A DNA stretch of 64,000 nt from Arthrobacter sp. ERGS1:01. GTDB lineage: Bacteria > Actinomycetota > Actinomycetes > Actinomycetales > Micrococcaceae. Position 1 is the stretch's first letter, and every line of letters starts with the position of its first letter. This document shows, in pieces, positions 51,338-60,883 of the stretch. The stretch covers positions 3,410,001 to 3,474,000 of the forward strand of contig NZ_CP012479.1 in NCBI RefSeq assembly GCF_001281315.1. Reading direction: 5' to 3'. The notes beneath the pieces are model-generated. The model searched no databases. It was not told the origin of the DNA and worked only from the letters and a program-made list of their open reading frames with translations. Position numbers and translations under genes: made by a program.

Positions 51338-52435
51338 GTCGCGGGAGACGACCGCCTCGGCAAAGCTGGCAAGGGCCGTCTTGACCATGCCGTCGGGCAG
51401 CGGGGCCAGGGCGGCGATTGCCTCGGCGGACCATTCGCGGGCCACGATCCAGGATTCGGCGGTGACGGGGTGTTCGCGCAGTGCGGCGACGGCCTCGGCC
51501 AGCGCCTCGTCGCTGCTCAGGTCGCCGTCCACGAGCGCCAGCACCGAAACGGCTGAGGCGTCGCCGGCTGCGGCGGCCTTGCGCAGCAACAGCACGGGCA
51601 GGGTGGGGACGCCTTCGCGCAGGTCGGTGCCCGGCGACTTCCCGGAAACCTGCTTCATGCCGGTGACGTCGATGACGTCGTCGGCCAGCTGGAAGGCGAT
51701 GCCCACCTTTTCGCCGTATTCGAGCATGACGTCCTGGAGTTCCTCGGGCACGCCGGCAAAGATGGCGCCGAGCTGTCCGGAGGCGGCCACGAGGGAGCCG
51801 GTCTTGTCCGCAATGACGGACAGGTAGTGGTCCACGGGGTCCTGGCCTTCGCGCGGGCCCACGGTTTCGTGCAGCTGGCCCAGGCACAGCCGCTCAAAGG
51901 TGCGGGCCTGGATGCCGAGGGCGCGGGCGCCGAGCTCGGACACCAGGATGGAGGCGCGGGCAAAGATCAGGTCGCCGGTGAGGATGGCCACGGTGTTGCC
52001 CCACACCTCGTGCGCGGTGGGTGCGCCGCGGCGGTACGGGGCCGAGTCCATCACGTCGTCGTGATAGAGGGTGGCCAGGTGGGTCAGTTCAACCACGACG
52101 GCGGCCTGCACCACTTCCTTGCGGCTTGCGTCGCCGAGGTGGGCGGCCAGCAGCACCAGCAGGGGCCGGATGCGCTTGCCGCCGGCCTCGACCAGGTGGC
52201 GGCTGGTGGCATCGGCCAGGGGATCGGAGTTGGCGATGGCTTCCCGCAGGACCTTCTCCACCTTGGCCATGCTCATGGCAATGGACGGGCCCAGTTCCGG
52301 GTCTTCGGCGACGGCGGTGAAGCCGGAAGGCAATTGCAGTCCGGTGGCAATGGCCATGGTGCTGGGGGAAGGTTCGGCGGATTCGGGCAACCCGTGTCCG
52401 GCGTGGGTCCAGCTGTGGTTCGCGGAATTAGTCAC
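51332..52435 (-). CDS. Polyprenyl diphosphate synthase (menaquinone side chain)
   Basis: A 367-residue trans-prenyltransferase that lengthens the isoprenoid chain with isopentenyl diphosphate. Both aspartate-rich motifs are intact: HDDVMDSAPYRRG and LADDVIDVTG, with GGKRIRPLLVLL near the N-terminus. The chain length is not readable. The start is a GTG at 52435 that overlaps the stop of the upstream reductase (GTGA). With that reductase and menG it forms one operon, which makes the menaquinone tail the likely product (heptaprenyl/octaprenyl synthase-like). Confidence 0.91.
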   Translation of the reverse strand: MTNSANHSWTHAGHGLPESAEPSPSTMAIATGLQLPSGFTAVAEDPELGPSIAMSMAKVEKVLREAIANSDPLADATSRHLVEAGGKRIRPLLVLLAAHLGDASRKEVVQAAVVVELTHLATLYHDDVMDSAPYRRGAPTAHEVWGNTVAILTGDLIFARASILVSELGARALGIQARTFERLCLGQLHETVGPREGQDPVDHYLSVIADKTGSLVAASGQLGAIFAGVPEELQDVMLEYGEKVGIAFQLADDVIDVTGMKQVSGKSPGTDLREGVPTLPVLLLRKAAAAGDASAVSVLALVDGDLSSDEALAEAVAALREHPVTAESWIVAREWSAEAIAALAPLPDGMVKTALASFAEAVVSRDV

Positions 52436-53754
52436 TGCTTAACACTAACTATTGGTAGGGATTGTTGCTTGGACGTGCGGATTTTGCCCTGGTTGCTGGT
52501 GGCAGGCACCAGCTTCTCCAGTAGATGAATCACTCTATCCTCAAAACCGCGTTCATCGGCGTCGGTGAGGTTGGCCATCATGCGCACCACAAAACGCATC
52601 AGCACGGGCACGGGCATGCCCGTGCGCAGGGCCAGCTTCATGATCCGCGGCTTGCCGATCAGCGACGCAAACACGCGGCCCAGGGTGAAGTGGCTGCCCC
52701 ACTGTTCACGGACAAAACCGGCGTACCCCTGCAGGGCGTGGTTGGCGGCCAGCCGGGAGTTGGCGTGGGAGGCGCGCTCAATGAAGTCGGCGGCGAATCG
52801 GGCCGATTCCATGGCGTAGGAGATGCCCTCGCCGTTGAAGGGGCTCACGAGTCCCCCGGCGTCGCCCAGCAGCAGCAGGCCCGGCGAGTAGTGCGGCGTC
52901 CGGTTGAAGCCCATGGGCAGCGCGGCGCCGCGGATGGGGCCCACCTGGTTTTCCTCCGTGAAGCCCCACTCGGCGGGCATGCCGGCGGTCCAGTCACGCA
53001 GCACGGCACGGTAATCGAGCTTGCCGAATTCGCGGGACGAGTTCAGGATGCCCAGGCCCACGTTGGAGGTGCCGTCGCCCACGCCAAACACCCAGCCGTA
53101 ACCGGGCAGCGGATTGCCGGATTTGTCGGGCAGCTCCAGCCAGCCTTCCATCCAGTCGTCCTCGTGGCGCGGGGAGGTGAAGTAGGTCCGGTAGGCCACG
53201 CCCATGGGGCGGTCGTCGCGTTTCTCGTGACCCAGCGAGACGGCCGTGCGGGTGGAGTTGCCGTCCGCAGCCAGCACGACGTCGGCATAGAAGTCCCGCG
53301 TTTGGCCCGTCTTGCGCCCGGCCTCGTCCAAAACCGCCGCTGTGGCACCCACCACGGTGCCGGCGTCGTCCGTCAGGGCGGAGGTGACCGAATGGCCTTC
53401 AAGGATGAGGGCGCCGGCCGCCTGCGCATGCCGGGCCAGGGCCTCGTCGAAACCGAGGCGGGTGCGGATCAGCCCGTAGTCGGGGAAGTTGCTCAGCTCC
53501 GGCCACGGAACTTCCACGGTGCGACCGCCCGCGATCAGGCGCAGCCCCTTGTTGCGGCGCCAGCCCTCGGAGGGGTCGTGCGGCAGGCCCATGAGCTGCA
53601 TTTCGCGAACAGCGCGGGGGGTCAGGCCGTCGCCGCAGACCTTTTCGCGCGGGAATCGGGTCTTCTCCAGCACGGTGACCTCGATCCCGGCGGATGCCAG
53701 GTGCCAGGCCGCCGTGGATCCTGCGGGTCCGGCGCCTACAACAAGTACCTTCAC
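52432..53754 (-). CDS. Geranylgeranyl-reductase-family flavoprotein (MenJ-like menaquinone tail reductase)
   Basis: A 440-residue FAD enzyme. The dinucleotide motif VVGAGPAGSTAAWHLASAG is at the N-terminus, with VLAADGNSTRTAVSLG and GDAGGLVSPFNGEGISYAME downstream, all typical of the GGR family. In mycobacteria the homolog MenJ saturates one isoprene unit of menaquinone. Context between menG and a polyprenyl synthase supports the same role here. It starts with GTG, 16 bases after the menG stop, and overlaps the next gene by four bases. Confidence 0.87.
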   Translation of the reverse strand: MKVLVVGAGPAGSTAAWHLASAGIEVTVLEKTRFPREKVCGDGLTPRAVREMQLMGLPHDPSEGWRRNKGLRLIAGGRTVEVPWPELSNFPDYGLIRTRLGFDEALARHAQAAGALILEGHSVTSALTDDAGTVVGATAAVLDEAGRKTGQTRDFYADVVLAADGNSTRTAVSLGHEKRDDRPMGVAYRTYFTSPRHEDDWMEGWLELPDKSGNPLPGYGWVFGVGDGTSNVGLGILNSSREFGKLDYRAVLRDWTAGMPAEWGFTEENQVGPIRGAALPMGFNRTPHYSPGLLLLGDAGGLVSPFNGEGISYAMESARFAADFIERASHANSRLAANHALQGYAGFVREQWGSHFTLGRVFASLIGKPRIMKLALRTGMPVPVLMRFVVRMMANLTDADERGFEDRVIHLLEKLVPATSNQGKIRTSKQQSLPIVSVKQ

Positions 53755-53770
53755 GGTGTGCGGGGTTCCT

Positions 53771-54478
53771 TTAGTTGGTGGCGGGCTTTACCGCGCGGTG
53801 CACAGCCACGATGCCGCCGCTGAGGTTCCTGTACGCAACACCGTTCCAGCCGGCCTCGGTCAGCCAGGCGGAGAGGTTGTCCTGGTCGGGCCAGGCGCGG
53901 ATGGACTCGGCCAGGTACACATAGGCGTCCGGGTTCGAGGCGGTTTTCCGGGCCACGGCCGGCAGGGCGCGCATGAGGTATTCGGTATAGACGGTGCGCC
54001 ACGGGGCAAAGGTGGGGTGTGAGAACTCGGCCACCACCAGCTTCCCGCCGGGCTTGGTGACGCGCAGCATTTCGCGCAGCGCCTTCTTCGGGTCGATCAC
54101 GTTGCGCAGTCCGAAGGAAATGGTGGTGGCGTCAAAGGAGTTGTCGGCAAACGGCAGGTTGGTCGCGTCCCCGGCGATGAAGTCGATGTCCGGGCGGCGG
54201 CGCTTGCCCACCTTGAGCATGCCAACGGAGAAGTCGCAGGCGACGACGGCGATCCCGGCGTCCGCGTACGGCTCACTGGAGGTGCCGGTACCGGCGGCCA
54301 GGTCCAGGACCCGCTGACCCGGGACGGCACCGACCGCATCAACCACAATGCGCCGCCACCGCCGCGTCTGCCCCATGGACAGGATGTCGTTGACGATGTC
54401 GTATTTGGGGGCCACGTCGTCAAACATGGCGGCCACTTCTTCCGGACGCTTCTCCAAGGATGCACGGTTCACCCCCAT
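53771..54478 (-). CDS. menG: Demethylmenaquinone methyltransferase
   Basis: A 235-residue SAM-dependent methyltransferase (MenG/UbiE family) that performs the last step of menaquinone synthesis. [55 protein letters not shown] and [13 protein letters not shown] are family signatures. The opening [19 protein letters not shown] is normal for actinobacteria. First gene of the minus-strand operon and divergent from menF, so the 108-base gap is a shared control region. Confidence 0.94.
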   Translation of the reverse strand: MGVNRASLEKRPEEVAAMFDDVAPKYDIVNDILSMGQTRRWRRIVVDAVGAVPGQRVLDLAAGTGTSSEPYADAGIAVVACDFSVGMLKVGKRRRPDIDFIAGDATNLPFADNSFDATTISFGLRNVIDPKKALREMLRVTKPGGKLVVAEFSHPTFAPWRTVYTEYLMRALPAVARKTASNPDAYVYLAESIRAWPDQDNLSAWLTEAGWNGVAYRNLSGGIVAVHRAVKPATN

Positions 54479-54586
54479 AGTCTCTCAAACTTTGGTCCCA
54501 TTGGCGCATCGGGGGACACGCTTGTGGGCCATCCCACCGCCGCGCCGCGATTCCGCCCGCCCGCGGGCGAGTAATCTTGACTCATC

Positions 54587-55957
54587 ATGACTGCTTTCCT
54601 GGGCACCCCCACGCTGCGCACCCTCACCACGGCCCTGGATGCCGCGTCGCTGGGCGGTGCGTCCGCAGCCACCCCGGCGGACCTACTGGCCTCCTGTGGC
54701 CCGGAAACCGATCCCTTGTGCTGGCTGCGGCGCGGCGAGGGGCTGCTGGGCTTTGGCGAGGTCGCCACGTTCTCCGGCACCGGCCCCGACCGCTTTGCCG
54801 ACGCCGAACAGTGGTGGAAGGCCGTGGTGGACGCCGCCCGCGTCAACGACCCCATCAGGGTCCCCGGCACCGGCGCCCTGGCCTTTGGCTCGTTCGCGTT
54901 CTCCAAGACCAGCCAGCACCCGTCCGTATTGATCGTCCCCGCCCTGGCGGTGGGTTTCCGCGACGGCACCGCCTGGCTGACCCAGATCACGGCCGACGGC
55001 AGCGCCCCCACGGCCGCTTCCGCCCATGCCCTGCTGCGCTCCTTCCTCACGGGGGCCGCGCCTGCCGACGCGTTGGGCACGTTTGGCGCTTCGGATGGTT
55101 CGACGGCGGCGCCCGACTCCGCCGGCACCCTTCGGTCCGGGGCGCTCACCGAGGAGCAGTGGAAGGATTCGGTGGCCGAGGGCGTCCGCGCCATTGCCCG
55201 CGGCGGCCTCGAGAAGGTGGTTTTGGCCCGCGACGTGGTGGCCACGTTCGCCGAACCCGTGCAGCGGGTTTCAATCTTGCAACAATTGGTCCGGCTCTAT
55301 GGCGAATGCTGGACCTACGGAGTGCGCGGTCTGGTGGGCGCGACACCCGAGATGTTGATCAAGGTGGACGGGACCACCGCACAGGCCCGTGTGCTCGCCG
55401 GAACCCTCGACCGCGAGGATGAGCCGGAGGGCTCGGTCGGCTTCGCCGCCGACGTCCTGGGCGGTTCCACCAAGCAGCGCCAGGAACACGATTTTGCCGT
55501 CCGTTCCCTGACCCGCCAGCTGGCCCCGTTCGCCACCGATCTATCCTTCCCTGCCGAGCCGTTCATCCTTGAACTGCCCAATGTGTGGCACCTGGCCTCC
55601 GACGTCAGCGCCGAACTGGCCGACACCGACGGCCACCTGCCCACCTCCCTGGCCCTCGTGGAGGCCCTGCATCCCACGGCCGCCGTGTGCGGAACTCCGC
55701 GGGAAGACGCGGGAAAACTGATCCTCGAGTTGGAGAAAATGGACCGCGGCCCCTACGCCGGGCCCGTTGGCTGGCTCGACGGTGCGGGCAACGGCGAGTG
55801 GGGCATTGCCCTGCGCGGCGCCGTCCTGGAAACCCCCACCACGGTCCGCCTGTATGCCGGCGCCGGCATTGTGGAGGCCTCCGACCCCACCGCGGAACTG
55901 GCCGAAACCTGGGCCAAGTTCCGCCCCATGCTCCAGGCCCTGGGACTGCACGCCTGA
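54587..55957 (+). CDS. menF: Isochorismate synthase
   Basis: Converts chorismate to isochorismate, the entry to menaquinone synthesis; 456 residues. Chorismate-binding motifs: GLEKVVLARDVVA, LVGATPEMLIKV, LHPTAAVCGTPREDAGKLI, and MDRGPYAGPVGWLDGAGNGEW with the magnesium-site acidic residues. The N-terminal ~140 residues are the usual less conserved part. Salicylate or DHBA siderophore synthesis is an alternative use of such enzymes, but the surrounding men genes decide for menaquinone. Confidence 0.93.
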   Translation: MTAFLGTPTLRTLTTALDAASLGGASAATPADLLASCGPETDPLCWLRRGEGLLGFGEVATFSGTGPDRFADAEQWWKAVVDAARVNDPIRVPGTGALAFGSFAFSKTSQHPSVLIVPALAVGFRDGTAWLTQITADGSAPTAASAHALLRSFLTGAAPADALGTFGASDGSTAAPDSAGTLRSGALTEEQWKDSVAEGVRAIARGGLEKVVLARDVVATFAEPVQRVSILQQLVRLYGECWTYGVRGLVGATPEMLIKVDGTTAQARVLAGTLDREDEPEGSVGFAADVLGGSTKQRQEHDFAVRSLTRQLAPFATDLSFPAEPFILELPNVWHLASDVSAELADTDGHLPTSLALVEALHPTAAVCGTPREDAGKLILELEKMDRGPYAGPVGWLDGAGNGEWGIALRGAVLETPTTVRLYAGAGIVEASDPTAELAETWAKFRPMLQALGLHA

Positions 55958-56098
55958 TCCACTCCCCCGTCATCTGCGGATGGCCGCGCATTTGCGCGCC
56001 GGAAATTTATCCTGCAGTCCGGTATTAGAGACAGAAGGGTTAATTTCGGGGTTGCCAAGTCTCGGATAAAGTTGTTCAATAGTAAAATCTCGTTTACC

Positions 56099-56112
56099 GT
56101 GATGCAAATCAC
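56099..56112. promoter_or_regulatory. CRP/GlxR-like operator upstream of the amino acid ABC operon
   Basis: GTGA-N6-TCAC (flanked as cGTGA...TCACa) matches the CRP-family consensus TGTGA-N6-TCACA in all but one outer base. It lies 59 bases before the binding-protein ATG; a -10-like TAGATT is at 56125-56130, which would place the site over the -35 region. Confidence 0.5.
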
Positions 56113-56170
56113 AGGCCGCTACACTAGATTTCACTTACTGTGCTCCAGTTCAGAAATAAAGGGTAACTAC

Positions 56171-57106
56171 ATGCAAATCTCATCCAGGTTGACCGTTCGC
56201 CTTGTCACCGTCGCCGCTGTCGCCGCCTTGGCCCTGACCGGATGCACCACTGCGTCGCAGGACACCCCCAGCGGTGCGCCAGTCAATACGGGAGCCGATG
56301 CCTCCTTCGATCCCACCACCGTCGCCAAGGATGACGCCCTCATCGCGATGCTGCCTGCGGCGTTGAAGAGCAAGGCAACCATCGATGTCGGTTCCGATAC
56401 CTCGTACGAGCCCGCCGAGTTCCTGGACAAGGACGGCCAAACCCCCATCGGCTACGACGTCGATATCGCCAAGGCGATCGCGGCCACCCTGGGCAAGAAG
56501 GCCGACGTCCACACGGCGGACTTCTCCTCGATCCTGCCCAAGCTGGGCACCATCTACGACCTGGGCATCTCCTCCTTCACGATCAACCCCGAGCGTTCCA
56601 AGGCCGTGAACTTTGTCAGCTACTTCAACGCCGGCGTCTGGTGGGCCGTCCAGAAGGGCAACCCCAAGGGCATCAGCCTGGCTGATTTGTGCGGCAAGAA
56701 GGTGGGCGTCCAGACCGGCACGGTCGAGGAGGATCCCGATGTCAAGGACCGCTCCGCCAAGTGCGTGGCCGCCGGCAAGCCCGCCATCACGATCGTCTCG
56801 CTCAAGGACCAGACCGACGTCACCACCCGTCTGGTGGGCGGCACGATTGACGCCATGAGCGCCGACTCCCCCATCATCAAGAACGCCCTCGCCAAGACCA
56901 ACGGCCAGCTGGAAACCCTCGGCGAGGTCTATGACTCCGCACAACAGGGCATTGCGATCGCCAAGTCGGACACCGTGTTTGCCGGTGTCATTGAAAAGGT
57001 CATGAACAAGCTCATCGACGATGGCACCTACAAGAAGATCCTGACCAAGTGGAACAACGACGAGGGCGCCCTTCCCAAGGCAGTCCTGAACCCGACGGCG
57101 GGCTAA
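56171..57106 (+). CDS. Amino acid ABC transporter substrate-binding lipoprotein
   Basis: A 311-residue lipoprotein of the SBP family 3. The ATG at 56171 has AAAGGG seven bases upstream and gives a proper lipoprotein signal with lipobox LTGC (Cys near residue 26). Family pattern: IDVGSDTSYEPAEFLDKDGQ, YDVDIAKAIAATLG, FSSILPKLGTIYDLGISSF, KKVGVQTGTVEEDPD. The longer reading from 56072 lacks a signal. Polar or charged amino acids are the usual ligands. First gene of a three-gene operon. Confidence 0.91.
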   Translation: MQISSRLTVRLVTVAAVAALALTGCTTASQDTPSGAPVNTGADASFDPTTVAKDDALIAMLPAALKSKATIDVGSDTSYEPAEFLDKDGQTPIGYDVDIAKAIAATLGKKADVHTADFSSILPKLGTIYDLGISSFTINPERSKAVNFVSYFNAGVWWAVQKGNPKGISLADLCGKKVGVQTGTVEEDPDVKDRSAKCVAAGKPAITIVSLKDQTDVTTRLVGGTIDAMSADSPIIKNALAKTNGQLETLGEVYDSAQQGIAIAKSDTVFAGVIEKVMNKLIDDGTYKKILTKWNNDEGALPKAVLNPTAG

Positions 57107-57109
57107 ACC

Positions 57110-58084
57110 TTGAGCCGCCTCATCACACACCGCTCCCCCCACGCCGCGGGCGCCGACGTCGACCTGATCCGTTCAGTTCCCGTCCGGCACCCGTGGCGGT
57201 GGGTGGGCGCCGCGATCATTCTCCTGGTCCTGATCCTGGTCATCCAGTCGATGACCACCAACCCCAAGTTCTACTGGGGCACCTTCCGGACCTACCTCTT
57301 TGATGTCCTGGTCATCCAGGGCGTGGGCTGGACGCTGATCCTGACGGTCAGTTCCATGGTTATCGCCATTGTGCTGGCCATCCTGCTGGCGTTCATGCGG
57401 CAGTCGGACAACCCGTTGTTCCGCTACGTTTCCTGGGTTTGGGTCTGGTTCTTCCGTGGCACCCCCGTCTACACCCAGCTGTTGTTCTGGGGCTCCGTGG
57501 GCGCCCTGTATCCGAAGATCATCGTCGGCGTGCCGTTCGGGCCCGAACTGTTTTCCTGGGATACGGCCACGGTCATCAACGCGACCGTTGCCGCCATTGT
57601 GGGGCTGGGCCTGAACGAATCCGCGTACCTTGCGGAGATCTTCCGGGCCGGGCTCAAGTCGGTGGACAACGGGCAGATGGAAGCCGCCGAGGCCCTGGGC
57701 ATGCGCCGTTCCAAGGTCATGTGGCGGATCATCCTGCCGCAGGCCATGCGCGTCATCATCCCGCCCACGGGCAACGAGACGATCGGCATGCTCAAGACCA
57801 CCTCGCTGGTGCTGGCAGTGCCGTTCACGCTGGACCTGACGTTCGTCACGAACGCCCTGGCAAGCCGCACGTTCCTGCCCATCCCGCTGCTCATGGTGGC
57901 CGCGTTCTGGTACCTGGTTATCACCTCGGTGCTGATGGTGGGCCAGTACTACATTGAACGGCACTTTGGAAAGGGCGTGGACAACGTCATGAAGGCGCCA
58001 GTGAAGGCCACGGCCGCCGTCGCCGCAGCCCACGCGAATCCGGTGGACCCCGCCGACGGAACCACGGAAGGCGGCCAGTCATGA
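57110..58084 (+). CDS. Polar amino acid ABC transporter permease
   Basis: A 324-residue HisM/GlnP-type permease with a TTG start three bases after the binding-protein stop. About five to six membrane segments; the EAA loop is [20 protein letters not shown] and is complete. [15 protein letters not shown] is typical. An N-terminal ~30-residue and a C-terminal ~35-residue hydrophilic extension are present, as in other actinobacterial copies. Only one permease is encoded, so it probably works as a homodimer. Confidence 0.92.
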   Translation: MSRLITHRSPHAAGADVDLIRSVPVRHPWRWVGAAIILLVLILVIQSMTTNPKFYWGTFRTYLFDVLVIQGVGWTLILTVSSMVIAIVLAILLAFMRQSDNPLFRYVSWVWVWFFRGTPVYTQLLFWGSVGALYPKIIVGVPFGPELFSWDTATVINATVAAIVGLGLNESAYLAEIFRAGLKSVDNGQMEAAEALGMRRSKVMWRIILPQAMRVIIPPTGNETIGMLKTTSLVLAVPFTLDLTFVTNALASRTFLPIPLLMVAAFWYLVITSVLMVGQYYIERHFGKGVDNVMKAPVKATAAVAAAHANPVDPADGTTEGGQS

Positions 58085-58884
58085 CGGACACCGCTGCACT
58101 TAGCAAAACCGAAACGACCCGCACCAAGCCGCTCGTGGAAATCCAGGGCGTGCACAAGCTGTTCGGCGACCACCACGTACTCAAGGGCATTGACATGACC
58201 GTCCAGCAGGGCGAGGTCTCGGTGATCATTGGTCCGTCCGGTTCCGGCAAGTCCACGCTGCTGCGTTGCATCAACCTGTTGGAGACCATCAGCGCTGGGC
58301 GGATCTACGTCCATGACGACCTCATCGGGTACCGCGAGGTCAACGGCAAGCTGCACGACCTGAACACCAAGCAGATCGCCGCCCAGCGCCGGGAAATCGG
58401 CATGGTGTTCCAGCGCTTCAACCTGTTCCCGCACAAGACCGCGCTGCAAAACGTGATCGAGGCGCCCACGCAGGTCAAGCGCCAGTCCAAGACGGCGGCC
58501 CGGGTCAAGGCCCTGGAATTGCTGGAGATGGTGGGCCTGTCCGACCGGGCCAACTTCTACCCGGCCCAGCTCTCCGGCGGACAGCAGCAACGTGTCGCGA
58601 TCGCCCGGGCCCTGGCCATGGAGCCGGAGTTGATGCTCTTCGACGAGCCCACCTCCGCCCTGGACCCTGAGCTCGTCGGTGACGTGCTGGAGGTCATGAA
58701 GAACCTTGCCAAGTCCGGCATGACCATGATCGTGGTGACCCACGAGATCGGCTTTGCCCGCGAGGTGGGCGACACCCTCACGTTCATGGACGGCGGCGTG
58801 GTGGTGGAAAGCGGCAACCCGCGCGAGATCATCGCCAACCCGCAGCACCACCGGACCAAGGAGTTCCTCAGCCGCGTGCTGTAG
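58081..58884 (+). CDS. Polar amino acid ABC transporter ATP-binding protein
   Basis: A 267-residue GlnQ/HisP-type ATPase. Walker [17 protein letters not shown]-loop [13 protein letters not shown], signature [15 protein letters not shown], Walker [15 protein letters not shown], and the switch His in [12 protein letters not shown]. Overlaps the permease by four bases (ATGA). There is a strong terminator behind it. Confidence 0.95.
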   Translation: MTDTAALSKTETTRTKPLVEIQGVHKLFGDHHVLKGIDMTVQQGEVSVIIGPSGSGKSTLLRCINLLETISAGRIYVHDDLIGYREVNGKLHDLNTKQIAAQRREIGMVFQRFNLFPHKTALQNVIEAPTQVKRQSKTAARVKALELLEMVGLSDRANFYPAQLSGGQQQRVAIARALAMEPELMLFDEPTSALDPELVGDVLEVMKNLAKSGMTMIVVTHEIGFAREVGDTLTFMDGGVVVESGNPREIIANPQHHRTKEFLSRVL

Positions 58885-58895
58885 CTAGTGCAATT

Positions 58896-58932
58896 AGGTG
58901 GCGGGGCTGGTGATTCACCGGCCCCGCCACCT
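58896..58932. terminator. Bidirectional hairpin terminator between ABC operon and menD
   Basis: Outer arms of 12 bases (58896-58907 and 58921-58932) and inner arms GGTGA/TCACC (58909-58913 and 58915-58919), with only single unpaired bases between. Followed by CTGTTTCT on the plus strand. Confidence 0.82.
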
Positions 58933-58938
58933 CTGTTT

Positions 58939-60738
58939 CTACAGGGTGAGCGCCTTGTGGATCCGGGCGTGGAGATCGCGCAGGCCGTCCCGGGTTGCCG
59001 CGACTTCGACGATGCTCCGGCCCGCGACAGGTGCCTCGAGCGCCTCCGTGAGCTCCGCCGTCGTGCGGGCCACCGTGTGGCGCCACCCGTAGGCGGCGGC
59101 AAGGGCGGCAACGTCAACGGCGTGCGGGGTGCCGAAGAAGCGTTCGACGGCGGCCGCATAGTTGGGTGCCTGCGCCAGGGCCCCGTGTTCCAGGACGGAG
59201 AAGATCCCGCCGCCGGCATCGTTTAGGACAATGACCTGGACATCGGCCGCGGGCTCGCCCGTGCCGAGCAGGAGGGCGCCGGCGTCGTGCAGGAACGTGA
59301 CGTCGCCCAGCAGCACGCGGGCCGGGGCGCCCGTGCCCAGTGCGATTCCGGTGGCCGTGGCAAGCGTGCCGTCAATGCCGGCCAACCCGCGGTTGGCGAA
59401 CGTCCGCACCAGCGAGCCGGACTCCCCGGCGGCGGGCAACCCGGCGGCGGGGCGGCCGGCCAGGTCCACGTCGCGGACCGGGTTGGAGGAGCCGAGCATG
59501 AAGTTGCCGGGTGTGCCGTCCTGTTCATCCCGCTGGATTCGTTCCCACACCAGGCGGGCCACGGCCGGTCCGCTCAGGGTCCCGGGCACGGCGGCCTCCG
59601 CCAACACGGCGTCCAGGGCTGCTTCGGCCAGGCCGGCGGCCTCCTGCCAGGCGGCGAGCCAGCCGTCGGGACCGTGGCCGGCAAAACCCACCACCTGGTC
59701 CCATTGCGTGAGCACCAGTTCGGGGCGGCGACCCGCCTCAAACCAGGCCACGGGATGCGGCAGGTACAGGGCTCGCTCCACATCGGTGCGGGCCAGCAGC
59801 CTGGCCACGGGGCGGGAAAGCGTGGGCCGGCCAAACACGACAACCCGTTCGATCGGCTGCGCACTGTCCGGGCCAAACTTCTCCAGCAACAGGCGGTACG
59901 GGCCCACGGCATTGGGGCCAAAGCGGGCGTTCGACGACGGCTCGGCCAGCAGCGGCAACCCCAGGGTGCGGGCAAACCACTCGGCCGCGGGGCCGGCGTC
60001 GTGCCCGGCGAGGACCACAGTGCGGTGGCTCGACGACGGCAGCGGCGGGCGGCCATTGGTGGTTTCGACAGGCTCAATCACCGGATCATGCCCAACCACC
60101 GGGCCGGACGGGGTTTCGACAGGCTCAATCACCGAAACCGGCTCGTCCACCGGGACATCGACCACCGGCATCAGGCGTTCCCATTCGGAACCGTCGAGCG
60201 CCGGGGTCAGGGGGTCGCGGAAGGACAGGTTGACTTGTGCCGGGCCTGCCGGGATCCCTTCCAGGCGTCCCCGCGCAGCGCTGAGGGCCGTGGCAATGGC
60301 GCTCGTGGGGTCCGTCCCGGCGGCCACATCGGTGGCGAACCGCACGTGCTCGCCAAACAGGTCCAGCTGGGCGGTGGTTTGGTTGGCCCCGGTGCCGCGC
60401 AATTCCGCCGGGCGGTCCGCGGAGAGCACCAGCAGCGCCGTGCCGGCATGGTTGGCCTCCATGACGGCGGGCATCAGGTTGCCCACGGCCGTTCCCGAGG
60501 TGGTCAGCACGGCGGCGGGGCTGCCCGAGCCCTGGGCGAGTCCCAGCGCGGTGAAGCCGGCAACCCGTTCGTCGATCCGCACGTGCGTGGTGATCCGGCC
60601 GTCGGCCTCGGCCTCCGCAAGGGCGTAGACGAGCGGGGCGCTGCGCGAACCGGGCGCCACCACAATGTGGCGGACTCCGGCGCGTTCCAGCGCATCCACC
60701 ACGTAGCGGGCGGTGTCCATGGAATTCAGTAGTGTCAC
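58939..60738 (-). CDS. menD: SEPHCHC synthase (menaquinone)
   Basis: Thiamine-diphosphate enzyme joining isochorismate and 2-oxoglutarate, 599 residues. The N-terminal domain has VVAPGSRSAPLVYALAEAE and SADRPAELRGTGANQTTAQ; the C-terminal ThDP domain has NRGLAGIDGTLATATGIAL and LLGDVTFLHDAGALL. Residues ~202-226 (DEPVSVIEPVETPSGPV and the following VIEPVETTNG) come from two copies of the dispersed repeat at 60061-60134, in the linker between domains, so length is ~25 above what the fold needs. Start at a GTG at 60738; an ATG six codons on (MDTARYVVDALE) is equally plausible. It faces away from the SGNH lipoprotein gene. Confidence 0.92.
   Translation of the reverse strand: MTLLNSMDTARYVVDALERAGVRHIVVAPGSRSAPLVYALAEAEADGRITTHVRIDERVAGFTALGLAQGSGSPAAVLTTSGTAVGNLMPAVMEANHAGTALLVLSADRPAELRGTGANQTTAQLDLFGEHVRFATDVAAGTDPTSAIATALSAARGRLEGIPAGPAQVNLSFRDPLTPALDGSEWERLMPVVDVPVDEPVSVIEPVETPSGPVVGHDPVIEPVETTNGRPPLPSSSHRTVVLAGHDAGPAAEWFARTLGLPLLAEPSSNARFGPNAVGPYRLLLEKFGPDSAQPIERVVVFGRPTLSRPVARLLARTDVERALYLPHPVAWFEAGRRPELVLTQWDQVVGFAGHGPDGWLAAWQEAAGLAEAALDAVLAEAAVPGTLSGPAVARLVWERIQRDEQDGTPGNFMLGSSNPVRDVDLAGRPAAGLPAAGESGSLVRTFANRGLAGIDGTLATATGIALGTGAPARVLLGDVTFLHDAGALLLGTGEPAADVQVIVLNDAGGGIFSVLEHGALAQAPNYAAAVERFFGTPHAVDVAALAAAYGWRHTVARTTAELTEALEAPVAGRSIVEVAATRDGLRDLHARIHKALTL
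60061..60134. repeat. Two 'VEPVET' repeat copies inside menD
   Basis: GGTTTCGACAGGCTCAATCA plus CCG occurs at 60061-60083 and again, identically, at 60112-60134. Both are read in the MenD frame as VIEPVET. Confidence 0.9.
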
Positions 60739-60883
60739 GCAACCATCTAATCACCCGCCCCGGCCAAGCAGCACGGACGCCGGTTTTCCCGGGGCGCCCG
60801 CGCTTCCGACTCCGGGGGCAAGGAAGTCACTTTGCGTGGTTATAGTGTCGGTGGGAGCACCACACCAAGATAAGGACCAACGA

